A DNA stretch of 55,220 bases from Desulfobacterales bacterium (GTDB lineage Bacteria > Desulfobacterota > Desulfobacteria > Desulfobacterales > Desulfosalsimonadaceae). Positions 41,141 to 50,102 of the stretch are shown in pieces. Location of the stretch: the NCBI GenBank assembly GCA_018335195.1, contig JAGXKN010000023.1:1-55220 (forward strand). The letters run 5' to 3'. The position numbers and the translations under genes were made by a program. The notes beneath the pieces are model-generated. The model saw nothing but the letters and a program-made list of their open reading frames with translations, was not told the origin of the DNA and did no database searches. Numbering within the stretch: position 1 is the stretch's first letter; every line of letters starts with the position of its first letter.

Positions 41141-42313
41141 ATGGCAGAAAAGCGTTCGGATTCGAAAAGCAAAACCCGGGAAAAGAAAAGCGGTTCCGGA
41201 AAAAAGCGCACTTCCGGGAAAACCGGCGCAACAGCCGGAAAGACAGCGACTCAAAAAAAGACGTCATCTCAAAAAAAGGCGCCGTCGCAAAAAAAACGGA
41301 CTTCTTCGTCGAAAAAATCGAGTTCAGCCGGCGCGGGCACCAGAAAGGCGGGCGCGTCAAAATCCGGTAAAAAGGCCGCTTCCCGGCAAAGACTGTGGCG
41401 GCTCGGCCTGAAATGGGAGATTGTCCTGTTTCTGGGCATTCTGGCCGCAGTGGCCCTGTCAGCCGGGTATTATCATCTGCACCTGAAGACTGCGGAGGGC
41501 CCCCGGAAACAGGCCGCCGTGGAAGAAACCGTGCCCGAACCCGGTAAAACCGCAGAAACGCCGGATTACGAGATTTTTCCGGAGGAGCCGGAGCCGGAAC
41601 CCCGACCGGAGCCGGTTCCGCCGCCGAAGGTACCCGGAAAGAAGCCCATTGTTTCGATTATCATCGATGATCTGGGATATGAAAGGGGGATTGCGGAGAA
41701 ATTTCTGTCCCTGGAGTGCCCCCTGACCTATGCAATCCTGCCGCAGAGTCCGCATCTGCGGGAAATCGCCGAGCAGGCGCATCAACGGGGATGCCAGGTA
41801 ATGCTGCATCAGCCCATGGAACCGAGGCAATATCCGCGCGTGGACCCGGGCCCGGGGGCGCTGCTCTCGAAGATGTCCACAAATGAACGCCTTCGCGTAC
41901 TCAAGGAAAACCTGGATGCCGTGCCACACCTCCACGGGGTCAACAATCACATGGGATCAAAGATGACCGCGGACTCGGCGCACATGAACCAGGTCTTATC
42001 CATTCTAAAGAAGCGGGGGCTTTATTTTATCGACAGCCGCACCACGCCCGAGACCCTCAGCCGATCTTCCGCGCGCCTGTTCCATGTTCCGTTTGCCGAG
42101 CGCGACGTGTTTCTCGATCATGTCCCGGAGCCCGGGTTTATCCGGTCCCAGTTGAAGCACCTGGTGTCCGTGGCCCAAGAGAAAGGCCGGGCCGTGGGTA
42201 TCGGCCATCCGTATGCCGCCACTTACAGGGTGCTTTCAGAGGAACTGCCCGGGCTCAAAAAGCGGGTTCGGCTGGTACCGGCTTCCGAGGTGGTCTCGGT
42301 TAAGGACTCGTAG
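41141..42313 (+). CDS. Divergent polysaccharide deacetylase (YibQ/DUF610-like) with histone-like Lys/Ser/Thr-rich tail
   Basis: 390 residues. Residues 1-82 are low complexity: repeats of SKK, SSQKK, PSQKK, GKK, like an H1-type or PHB-type basic tail. A transmembrane helix follows (~93-113), a Pro/Glu spacer (FPEEPEPEPRPEPVPPPK) and a divergent NodB fold: VSIIIDDLGYERGIAE, YAILPQSPH, LHQPMEPRQYPRVDPGPGALL, VNNHMGSKMTADS, FIDSRTTPET. Starts 2 nt after ctpA. E. coli also pairs envC with yibQ. Substrate is unknown; peptidoglycan is an inference. The 3' end overlaps prmA by 14 nt. Confidence 0.88.
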   Translation: MAEKRSDSKSKTREKKSGSGKKRTSGKTGATAGKTATQKKTSSQKKAPSQKKRTSSSKKSSSAGAGTRKAGASKSGKKAASRQRLWRLGLKWEIVLFLGILAAVALSAGYYHLHLKTAEGPRKQAAVEETVPEPGKTAETPDYEIFPEEPEPEPRPEPVPPPKVPGKKPIVSIIIDDLGYERGIAEKFLSLECPLTYAILPQSPHLREIAEQAHQRGCQVMLHQPMEPRQYPRVDPGPGALLSKMSTNERLRVLKENLDAVPHLHGVNNHMGSKMTADSAHMNQVLSILKKRGLYFIDSRTTPETLSRSSARLFHVPFAERDVFLDHVPEPGFIRSQLKHLVSVAQEKGRAVGIGHPYAATYRVLSEELPGLKKRVRLVPASEVVSVKDS

Positions 42314-43235
42314 GGTTTTTCGCGGCAATTGCCGCCCATTCGTCCTCGATAAGCACTTCCAGGATATCGAATCCGTGTTCGGCCAGCGCGTCGGTGACCG
42401 TGTCCTTGTTTTCCGCGGTGATGCCCGAGGCGATAAACACGCCGCCTTTTTCCAGCAGGCGCGGTATTTCGGGAATCATTGGGACTATGGTATTGGTGAG
42501 GATGTTGGCTGCTGCCAGGTCGAATTTTTGCGATACCGGATCCACCAGGTTGCCGGACGCCAGGGAAAAGCGCTCCGGGCTGATTCCGTTTAGCCGCAGG
42601 TTCTGCTCGGCAATGCTTACGGCCACGGGGTCGCAGTCCGTGCCCAGCATCCGGGCAGCCCCCAGGCGGGCTGCGGCAATCAGCAGAATGCCCGATCCCG
42701 TGCCGATGTCCAGAAAGCCGATACCGGGCTGCACGTAGCGCTCCACCAGCCGAAGGCACAGGGCGGTGGTGGGGTGGGTGCCCGTGCCGAAGGCCATGCC
42801 CGGGTCCAGTTCAATTACCATTTCATTGTTTTGCGGAAAGTATTGCCGCCAGGTGGGCTTGATCACGATCCGCTCAGAGATCTTTACCGTGTGGAAATGG
42901 GCTTTCCAGGACTCGGCCCAGTCCTGCTCGTCCACGTCGCTGTAGGAAACCCGGTACCATGCCCTGTTGTCGGCATAAAGCGCGGCCAGCCTTCGTTCCA
43001 GTTCCCGCCGGTTTCGTGCAAGCCGCTCATCGTCCCGAAAGAATCCGACCACTGCGTGCTGCTCCGGGGCGGGCAGCGCATCCCGGGCCCAGTCCAGATC
43101 CGGATCCGCATTTGTATCCGGGCCTTCCATGATCACGCCCTCCAGGCCCAGGTCGTAGAAGATGTCCGCGATCATTGCGGATGCGGTCTCAGGGTCTTGT
43201 GCCTCGTATGTCACGCGGGTCCGGATCCATTTCAT
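42300..43235 (-). CDS. prmA: Ribosomal protein L11 methyltransferase PrmA
   Basis: 311 residues from ATG 43235 (AAGGAA, 8 nt); a longer upstream frame is not supported. PrmA features: DPGMAFGTGTHPTTALCLRLVERY, motif I FLDIGTGSGILLIAAARLGAARMLGTDCDPVAV, AANILTNTIV and an N-terminal L11-recognition domain of about 130 residues. Trimethylates L11. Divergent from pcm. Confidence 0.92.
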   Translation of the reverse strand: MKWIRTRVTYEAQDPETASAMIADIFYDLGLEGVIMEGPDTNADPDLDWARDALPAPEQHAVVGFFRDDERLARNRRELERRLAALYADNRAWYRVSYSDVDEQDWAESWKAHFHTVKISERIVIKPTWRQYFPQNNEMVIELDPGMAFGTGTHPTTALCLRLVERYVQPGIGFLDIGTGSGILLIAAARLGAARMLGTDCDPVAVSIAEQNLRLNGISPERFSLASGNLVDPVSQKFDLAAANILTNTIVPMIPEIPRLLEKGGVFIASGITAENKDTVTDALAEHGFDILEVLIEDEWAAIAAKNPTSP

Positions 43236-43452
43236 ACTGGCGTTCCTTGTATGTCTGCGTCGCGATATTTGCAATACTGATGATGTTTAACCGATTACGA
43301 CAACGATGAAAGTCAAACCGGCGCAATGTCTCAGACTATACCAGATATGCACCGGATGACAAAAATACAAGATTTTTTTGTGTCCCGCGTCGTGGGCGGC
43401 CGGGTTTAAGTGCTTGACCAAACCGGGGGAAATTGATACACATTTTTTCATT

Positions 43453-44112
43453 ATGGAAGGCGATTCCCGAAGATACCAGCGCCAGCGAGAGGCAATGGTC
43501 AAAAACCAGATCGAGGCCCGCGGGGTCAGCGACCCGAAGACCCTTGCCGCAATGAGACGGGTGCCCCGCCACTTATTCGTCAGCGAAGGCCTGATGGATC
43601 AGGCCTACAATGATCATCCCCTTCCCATCGGCGAACAGCAGACCATCTCCCAGCCCTATATCGTGGCTATGATGACCGAGGCGCTTCAGATCGACGAAGA
43701 TGACCGGGTGCTTGAAATCGGCACGGGCTCCGGGTATCAGGCCGCGGTGCTCGCGGAAATCGCCCACCGGGTATATACCATCGAGCGCAACCGGACCCTG
43801 TATCAAAACGCCCGGAAGGTATTTGAAAATCTCGGCTATTTCAACATTATCGCGCGCTACTCCGACGGCACCATCGGGTGGAGCGAGGAAGCCCCGTTTG
43901 ACGCCATCCTGATCACCGCGGGCGCCCCGGAGATTCCCAAACCCCTTATAGACCAGCTGGCCATGGGCGGGCGGATGGTGATTCCAGTGGGATCCTCGCT
44001 TTCCCAGAAAATGATCAAGGTTGTCAGGGACGAACAGGGCATTCACCAGAGCGAGCTGGGCGGATGCCGATTCGTGCGGCTTGTGGGCCAGTATGGGTGG
44101 AAAGAGAGTTGA
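43453..44112 (+). CDS. pcm: Protein-L-isoaspartate O-methyltransferase
   Basis: 219 residues from ATG 43453. PCMT hallmarks: MVKNQIEARGVSDPKTLAAMRRVPRHLFVSEGLMDQAYNDHPLPIGEQQTISQPYIVAMMTE, motif I VLEIGTGSGYQAAVLAEIA, FDAILITAGAPEIPKPLIDQL. Repairs isoaspartyl damage in proteins with SAM. An ATG 39 nt later is the only other plausible start. popT may be translationally coupled: a TTG at 44109 overlaps the stop as TTGA. Confidence 0.94.
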   Translation: MEGDSRRYQRQREAMVKNQIEARGVSDPKTLAAMRRVPRHLFVSEGLMDQAYNDHPLPIGEQQTISQPYIVAMMTEALQIDEDDRVLEIGTGSGYQAAVLAEIAHRVYTIERNRTLYQNARKVFENLGYFNIIARYSDGTIGWSEEAPFDAILITAGAPEIPKPLIDQLAMGGRMVIPVGSSLSQKMIKVVRDEQGIHQSELGGCRFVRLVGQYGWKES

Positions 44113-44150
44113 GCCGCGGATCTGGTAAGATTTCCTGGAAATCGGCTTTC

Positions 44151-45092
44151 ATGGCAAACTCGGGCCCGGATTCAGCCCGCTCGGCCGTGCTGCTGGGGCT
44201 CAAGGGCGCATGCATGGGGGCGGCAGACACGGTGCCCGGGGTCTCGGGCGGCACCATCGCCCTGATTACCGGCATATACGAAGATCTTCTGGCTGCGGTC
44301 AAGTCGGTCAATCTGCGGGCGATCGGGCGCCTGCTCCGCCTGGACATCAAGGGCGCCGCAGCCGAGGTGCACCTGCGCTTTCTGCTGTGTCTTTTCTTTG
44401 GCATTGGGCTTGCCGTGATCAGCCTTGCCCACCTGATGAACTATCTGCTCGCCCACCACCCGGTACCGACCTGGAGCCTGTTTTTCGGCCTGATTGCAGC
44501 CTCCATCTGGGCCGTGGGCCGGAAGGTGGAAACCTGGTCGGCGGCAGCGGCGGCAGCCTTCTGCATAGGCGCGGTGGGTGCGTATCTCGTGGTGGGCATG
44601 ATGCCGGCCAGGACCCCGGAAACCCTCGGATTCGTGTTTTTATCCGGTATGCTGGCCGTGTGTGCCATGATCCTGCCGGGGCTTTCCGGCGCCTTCATCC
44701 TGTTGATCCTCGGCAAATACGAATTTATCCTTTCCGTGCTGGAAAATCCCTTTCTGCTGGAGCACATGGCGGTTCTCGGAGTGCTGGCAGCCGGGTGCGC
44801 CGTGGGGCTGGCCGGGTTTGCCAGGGTATTGAAATTCCTTCTCGACAGGTATCACAACTCGGCGCTTGCTTTTTTGACCGGGCTGATGCTCGGTTCCATG
44901 CGCAAGATCTGGCCGTGGAAGGAGCCGGCGGTCACCGAGGAGATTCACGGCAAGCTCATGGTCATCCAGGAGAAAAACGTGCTGCCCGATAGCCTTTGGC
45001 CGGAGCCGGCATTTGCGGCCTTGCTGATGACGGCGGGTTTTGTGCTTGTCATCGGCCTGGGGCTTCTGTCGCGCACATCCCCGGCCGACTAG
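44151..45092 (+). CDS. popT: DUF368 membrane protein, PopT-type polyprenyl-phosphate transporter
   Basis: 313 residues from ATG 44151; a TTG at 44109 overlapping the pcm stop and preceded by GGAAAGAGAG would add 14 residues and is a serious alternative. About nine transmembrane helices with family motifs GLKGACMGAADTVPGVSGGTIALITGIYEDLL and ILPGLSGAFILLILGKYEFIL. DUF368 (PopT) and DedA proteins were reported to recycle undecaprenyl phosphate across the membrane. Stop overlaps the convergent coaD end by 4 nt. Confidence 0.9.
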   Translation: MANSGPDSARSAVLLGLKGACMGAADTVPGVSGGTIALITGIYEDLLAAVKSVNLRAIGRLLRLDIKGAAAEVHLRFLLCLFFGIGLAVISLAHLMNYLLAHHPVPTWSLFFGLIAASIWAVGRKVETWSAAAAAAFCIGAVGAYLVVGMMPARTPETLGFVFLSGMLAVCAMILPGLSGAFILLILGKYEFILSVLENPFLLEHMAVLGVLAAGCAVGLAGFARVLKFLLDRYHNSALAFLTGLMLGSMRKIWPWKEPAVTEEIHGKLMVIQEKNVLPDSLWPEPAFAALLMTAGFVLVIGLGLLSRTSPAD

Positions 45093-45595
45093 CCCGGGTC
45101 GTTGTCTCCCAGTGACTGGTTAAATTTCTGCTCCAGCTTCTTCTGCACCACCGGCGGCACCATGCTCTCGATGTTGCCTCCGAACTTGGCGGCTTCCTTG
45201 ATAATCGAGGAACTGGTGAATATCCAGCGCAGGCCCGTCATCAAAAAGACCGTCTGGATTTCGCGGTTAAGGCGCCGGTTCATCAGGGCCATCTGGAACT
45301 CGTATTCAAAATCCGAGACAGCCCGCATGCCCCGGAGGATGGCATGGGCATTTCGCTTCCAGGCGTAATCCACCAGGAGGCCGTCATAGGAGTCGATTTC
45401 GATATTTGAATAATCTTCAAGTGCCTGTTTTAAAAGTTCGATGCGCTCCCCTACGGTGAAGAGAAGCTCCTTGGCCGGGTTTTCAAGTATGGTGATGATA
45501 ATCCGGTCAAATATTTTCAGCCCCCGTTCGATAATATCGAGGTGCCCGTTTGTGACCGGATCAAAGGATCCCGGGTAAATCGCGATTTTTTCCAT
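45089..45595 (-). CDS. coaD: Phosphopantetheine adenylyltransferase
   Basis: 168 residues. Nucleotidyltransferase motif YPGSFDPVTNGHLDIIERG, then LRGMRAVSDFEYEFQMALMNRRL and the IFTSSSIIKEAAKFGG end region. Makes dephospho-CoA from 4'-phosphopantetheine and ATP. Follows rsmD on the same strand with a 36-nt gap, the common rsmD-coaD pairing. Confidence 0.96.
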   Translation of the reverse strand: MEKIAIYPGSFDPVTNGHLDIIERGLKIFDRIIITILENPAKELLFTVGERIELLKQALEDYSNIEIDSYDGLLVDYAWKRNAHAILRGMRAVSDFEYEFQMALMNRRLNREIQTVFLMTGLRWIFTSSSIIKEAAKFGGNIESMVPPVVQKKLEQKFNQSLGDNDPG

Positions 45596-45631
45596 TACCT
45601 CGTTCCTGTCTTTGAGCGGTTTTGGCAGATC

Positions 45632-46225
45632 TCAGGCCGGCAGGCCGTCTTCAGCTTCCGATTCCCTGCTTGCTACCATATATTTCATGAAACTCACAAG
45701 GGTTTTTCCGTATTTTCGCTGGTCGAAAATCTCAAACGGGGCGGGGTTTCCGGGAAGGGGTTCGGCCGGGGCATGCTCGATGACCGCAAGTGCGCCGGGT
45801 GCAAGGGCGCCGCTTTTGGCCAGATTTTCCAGTGCGGGTGCTACAGCGCCCCTGTTGTAGGGCGGGTCCATGAAAACCAGGTCAAAGATTCGGCCGGGCT
45901 GGTGGAGAAAGCCGGGATTGCCGAGCAGATCCCCGCAGAAGACGAAGGCACGGTCTTCGGCCCGGCAGGCGGTCAGGTTTTTCTTAATCAGGTCTGCGGC
46001 CCTGCGGTCGGATTCAACAAAGACCGCGTGCGCGGCTCCCCGGCTCAGGGCCTCGATGCCCATGGCCCCGGTGCCGGCAAACAGGTCCGCCACCCGGGCG
46101 CCGGCAACCACCCCGGCGCAGATGTTAAACACCGCCTCGCGCACCTTGCCCGAGGTGGGCCGAATGGAATGGCCCGGCAGGGCAAGGAGTTTTCTGCCTT
46201 TGAATTCGCCGCCGATTACCTGCAT
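45632..46225 (-). CDS. rsmD: 16S rRNA m2G966 methyltransferase RsmD
   Basis: 197 residues. MQVIGGEFKGRKL, RPTSGKVREAVFN, motif I VADLFAGTGAMGIEALSRGA and the catalytic DPPY in FDLVFMDPPYNRG. Typical RsmD length. Starts 12 nt after the NtrX-like stop, so it ends the ntrY-ntrX transcript or shares it; coaD follows. Confidence 0.95.
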   Translation of the reverse strand: MQVIGGEFKGRKLLALPGHSIRPTSGKVREAVFNICAGVVAGARVADLFAGTGAMGIEALSRGAAHAVFVESDRRAADLIKKNLTACRAEDRAFVFCGDLLGNPGFLHQPGRIFDLVFMDPPYNRGAVAPALENLAKSGALAPGALAVIEHAPAEPLPGNPAPFEIFDQRKYGKTLVSFMKYMVASRESEAEDGLPA

Positions 46226-46237
46226 GGATCTGCCGGA

Positions 46238-47596
46238 TCAGGTTTGGGAAAGTTTCTGGTGAACCTTTTTGATGTATGATTTGTTCGCCCCGATTTTTTG
46301 GGCGGTTTTGGATATATCAAAGTCGCAGTCTTTTAACTTGCGCGCGATAAAGGCCTCCTCAAAGGCCTGCTGCGCGTCTTTTAACCGGCCGTATGCAAAC
46401 AGGGAATAGGTGTCGTATTCTATTTCCCGGGAGTCGGCCTGATGCAGGGCCGGGATGTCGGCTGCATCAATGGTATCGCCCTCGACCATGATATCCAGGC
46501 GCTCGATGAGGTTTTTGAGTTCCCGGACGTTGCCCGGCCAATTATACTGCTTTAAAGCTGCAATGGCTTCCGGGCTTATCTGCTTGGGCGCGGTACGGTT
46601 ATCCTCCGCGGTTTTGGACAAAAAGACACTGACCAGTTCCGGGATATCGTCAATGCGCTCCCGAAGCGGTGGGACGTGGAGGGGGACCACGTTTAAGCGG
46701 TAATACAGGTCCTCCCGGAAAAGGTTCTGGTCGATGGCTTTTCTCAGGTCCTTGTTCGTGGAGGCAAGCACCCGCACATCCAGCGGGATTACCCGGCTGC
46801 CGCCCATGCGCTGGAACTGGCCTTCTTCCAGGATCCGCAGAATGGTGGCCTGGGTGTTTAACCCCATATCCCCGATTTCATCGAAAAAAATGGTCCCCTG
46901 GTGCGCCATTTCGAATTTGCCGTGTCTTTTGCCCGTCGCTCCCGGAAAAGCGCCTTTTTCGTGTCCCAGCAGCTCGCTTTCCAAGGAGTCATCCGAGATG
47001 GCCGCGCAGTTGACATCCACCAGCGGGTTTTCCGAACGGCCGGAAAGCTGGTGAATGGTTCGGGCCACCAGCTCCTTGCCGGTGCCGTTTTCGCCGGTGA
47101 TCAGGATCCAGGCATCTGTGGGGGCGGCAACGCCGATTTGTTTCTTGAGTTCAAGCGTAGCCGGGCTGTTGCCGGCGATCGCGTATTTCTCAATGGTTTT
47201 TTTCCGCAGAAACCGGTTTTCCTCCTCCAGGCGGCGAAAGTTCAGCGCGTTGTTAATGGCCACGATGACCCGGTCGATGTTGAGCGGCTTTTCAATAAAG
47301 TCGTAGGCACCCATTTTCGTGGCGCTTACTGCCGTTTCAATGGTGCCGTGGCCCGTGATCATGATGACCTGGACATGCGGATGCTGGTTTTTGATCTCCT
47401 TTAAGGTATCAATGCCGTCCAGTCCCGGCATCCAGATGTCTAGCAGCACCAGGTCCGGACCCTGCTCCTCGATGCATTTGAGGGCCTCATAGCCGTTTGT
47501 GGCCGTCAGGATCTCAAAGCCCTCGTCCGTTAAAATTCCGCTGAGCGATTTTAAAATCGATTCCTCGTCATCCACGATCAGAATGGTTGGAAACAT
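46238..47596 (-). CDS. NtrX-like sigma-54 response regulator with GAFPGA loop
   Basis: 452 residues. REC domain with phosphoacceptor D53, AAA+ domain with Walker A GENGTGKE (168-175) and Walker B FFDEIG, Arg fingers (LFREDLYYRLN), and a C-terminal HTH (FDISKTAQKIGANKSYIKKVHQKL). Loop 1, which must contact sigma-54, reads GAFPGA at 215-220 instead of GAFTGA; the codon is CCG at 46943-46945, one base from ACG. Partner kinase ntrY-like is upstream. Named NtrX-like by context; the regulon is unknown. Confidence 0.9.
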   Translation of the reverse strand: MFPTILIVDDEESILKSLSGILTDEGFEILTATNGYEALKCIEEQGPDLVLLDIWMPGLDGIDTLKEIKNQHPHVQVIMITGHGTIETAVSATKMGAYDFIEKPLNIDRVIVAINNALNFRRLEEENRFLRKKTIEKYAIAGNSPATLELKKQIGVAAPTDAWILITGENGTGKELVARTIHQLSGRSENPLVDVNCAAISDDSLESELLGHEKGAFPGATGKRHGKFEMAHQGTIFFDEIGDMGLNTQATILRILEEGQFQRMGGSRVIPLDVRVLASTNKDLRKAIDQNLFREDLYYRLNVVPLHVPPLRERIDDIPELVSVFLSKTAEDNRTAPKQISPEAIAALKQYNWPGNVRELKNLIERLDIMVEGDTIDAADIPALHQADSREIEYDTYSLFAYGRLKDAQQAFEEAFIARKLKDCDFDISKTAQKIGANKSYIKKVHQKLSQT

Positions 47597-47666
47597 ATCA
47601 TTTGGTCCTTGGTTACTTTAATTGTCTAATGAGACGCTGTGCGCACAGGAAACAGTCTTTCAAATC

Positions 47667-47809
47667 AAATCCGAATATCGAAACCCGAAATCCGAAACAA
47701 TGACAAAAGTCTGAATTTCCAAATGACAAAAACAGCGTTTCAATGATTGTGTTTCGGTAATTCTGCAATTTGAATTTCGAATTTGTTTCGTGCTTCGATA
47801 TTCGGATTT
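47667..47809. repeat. Long-spaced AT-rich inverted repeat of a dispersed family
   Basis: Perfect 16-nt arms AAATCCGAATATCGAA (47667-47682) and its complement (47794-47809), with more CGAAA/TTTCG-type blocks between. Occupies the 226-bp gap between the ntrY-like and ntrX-like genes. The same kind of sequence recurs at 52217-52250. Confidence 0.7.
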
Positions 47810-47822
47810 CGAATTTACCCGT

Positions 47823-50060
47823 TCATACGGGTAGCTCAATGATAAACTTGGCCCCTTGCGGCTCGTTGTCCGCGGCCGTGATTTTTCCCTGGTGGTCTGC
47901 CACGATGGTGCTGACTATTGCCAGGCCCAGCCCCATACCGGATTTCTTGGTGGTGAAATCCGGCTCAAAGAGATATGCCTTGTCTTCGTCTGCAATCCCG
48001 GCGCCGTTGTCTGCCACGGTGATCCGGATATTTTCGCCGGTCTTGTCGAGCTCTGCGCCGATGGTGATGCGCCCCTGGTCCCGGATGGCGGCAATGGCGT
48101 TGTCAATCAGGTTGATCAGGGTCTGCTTGATTTGCTGCCGGTCCAGGTTGAGCTGCGGCAGATCGTCCGGGATCTCCACGACAAACTCGATATCCGGGTG
48201 CCCTTCCCGGTACAGGGCCACGGATTCGTGGATGATGGGCGGCAGTTCGCAGGGCGCAGGCTCCACCGTGGGAAACCGGGCAAATGATGAAAACTCGTTG
48301 ACCAGGTTCCGGATCATGTCCGTATGATCGATGATGGTCTGGGTGCATTCCTCGAATACCGATTCATTGATCCGCTGCTGGTATTTGCGCTTCAGGCGCT
48401 GGGCGGAAAGCGAAATCGGGGTCAGCGGATTTTTCACCTCGTGGGCAATTCTGCGTGCCACCTCCCGCCAGGCGGCCATGCGCTGGGCTTTTTCCAGTTC
48501 GGTCAGGTCGTCGAAGACCATCACGATGCCCATGTGCCGGCCGGATTCGTCTATGAGGGCGTTGAAGTTGACCTTGAACGTCCGGCGCTGGCCGCTGATG
48601 GTCAGGTTCAGGGACTTGGACACGCTGTCTTCGGACTTGCTGGCAAAGCGTTCCATGATTTCCCCGGCCAGCTTCGGATACGCCCCCTGAAGCAGATGTT
48701 GATAGCTCTTTTTGATGGCATCATCTGCCCGGATCCGGAGCATTTCCTCGGCAGAGGCGTTGATGGTGGTGATCCGGCCGTCTGCGTCAATGGAAATCAC
48801 CCCGGTGGAAACGTTGTTTAACACGATTTCCATGTACCTGCGCCGCTCCTCGATTTCCATGTTCTGCTCGTAGAGCTTTCTGGCCGAGTATTCCAGTTCC
48901 CGCCGGTTAAAGCGCAGTTCCCGGGTCATCTTGTTGAATGAATCAACCAGGCTCTTCATCTCATCGTCGGCCACCACGTTGATGTTGTAGGTCAGGTCTC
49001 CCTCGGCCACTTTCCGGGTGCCTTCCGCCAGTTCCATGATGGGAATGGTAATGGAGCGCGACAGGTACATGCCCACCCAGATGGCGCAGAAAACCACCAG
49101 CAGGGCCACCACCGAAAGGGTGATGTAGTAGGTCAGCCGGATGGGCTGCTTGAGCATTTTGATCTGCTGATATTCTTCGAGTCCCTGGGATATGGATGCC
49201 AGGTGCTCGGCCATGTCCGCGGGCAGCAGTACGCTGATCACCACGAATCCGCGGGTGTTGCCCTCCTTTTCGCCGAAGGGGATCGTGGCGATGTTTCGGA
49301 TGAGTTCACCGTGGGACAGCAGTTCCGAGGTCGAGGTGGAGTTGCCTGAAACGCTTATGGCCTTCTGGAGGTGATTGGCATCGAGCTCCGCAAGCGCCCG
49401 GGCGGGCATGCGGTCGGCGGTGGAAAAGCTCTGCCGTTCGTAGTTGCTGTCGTACACCTCCACGGCGTCGAGGTTGAATTCCCGCTGGACGATCTGAACG
49501 TAATTGGCCAGATCGGATTGATTCTCCGGGTCCAGCAGGTCCCGGGTGCGGACCTGATAGGCGGCCTTTTCCAGGAAGAACCGGTTGTTGCTTTCCACGT
49601 GCTGGTACATGCTGCGGCCCACGGCAAGCGAGTTGTCCAGGGCCTGTTCAATGGGCACCTGGAACCAGAACTCGATGCTAGTGGTGATAAAGTGCAGGGA
49701 AAAGGCAAAAAGCACGCCCGCCGGCAGCAGACTCAGCGAAATAAAGGCGGCCACCAGCTTGGTGCGCAGCTTGGTTCCCGGAATCCGGCTGCGCCGCTCG
49801 TAAAACAGTTTTACCACATTCCGGAAAATCAGGAAAATCAGAAGGATAATGAGCATCATGTTGATGTTGATAAGGATAAACATCAACATCATGTTGGACA
49901 CCGGCATGTTCACGCCGGCCATCATCGGCCGGATAATCAGGTAGGACAGCAGGCATACCGCTGCCAGCACAACGCCGATGATGATGAAGTCCCTTTTCCT
50001 GCGGACGCGATCGGATGCCGGATCCGGGGTTTTCGGGATCAGGTAGCGGTTTGGTTTCAT
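47823..50060 (-). CDS. NtrY-like transmembrane sensor histidine kinase
   Basis: 745 residues. N-terminal helices (~26-48, 58-80, 105-130), a large periplasmic sensor region (~130-310), another helix (~312-335), HAMP, PAS (TGVISIDADGRITTINASAEEML), HisKA with RRIAHEVKNPLTPISLSAQRL and HATPase (LIDNAIAAIRDQG, DNGAGI, GMGLGLAIVSTIVADHQG). NtrY domain order and the adjacent response regulator make a two-component pair. The ligand is unknown; nitrogen sensing is only the namesake role. Confidence 0.92.
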   Translation of the reverse strand: MKPNRYLIPKTPDPASDRVRRKRDFIIIGVVLAAVCLLSYLIIRPMMAGVNMPVSNMMLMFILININMMLIILLIFLIFRNVVKLFYERRSRIPGTKLRTKLVAAFISLSLLPAGVLFAFSLHFITTSIEFWFQVPIEQALDNSLAVGRSMYQHVESNNRFFLEKAAYQVRTRDLLDPENQSDLANYVQIVQREFNLDAVEVYDSNYERQSFSTADRMPARALAELDANHLQKAISVSGNSTSTSELLSHGELIRNIATIPFGEKEGNTRGFVVISVLLPADMAEHLASISQGLEEYQQIKMLKQPIRLTYYITLSVVALLVVFCAIWVGMYLSRSITIPIMELAEGTRKVAEGDLTYNINVVADDEMKSLVDSFNKMTRELRFNRRELEYSARKLYEQNMEIEERRRYMEIVLNNVSTGVISIDADGRITTINASAEEMLRIRADDAIKKSYQHLLQGAYPKLAGEIMERFASKSEDSVSKSLNLTISGQRRTFKVNFNALIDESGRHMGIVMVFDDLTELEKAQRMAAWREVARRIAHEVKNPLTPISLSAQRLKRKYQQRINESVFEECTQTIIDHTDMIRNLVNEFSSFARFPTVEPAPCELPPIIHESVALYREGHPDIEFVVEIPDDLPQLNLDRQQIKQTLINLIDNAIAAIRDQGRITIGAELDKTGENIRITVADNGAGIADEDKAYLFEPDFTTKKSGMGLGLAIVSTIVADHQGKITAADNEPQGAKFIIELPV

Positions 50061-50102
50061 TTGCGAATGCAGTTATCCAAGAAATCGGGAATCCGGGACA
50101 CG

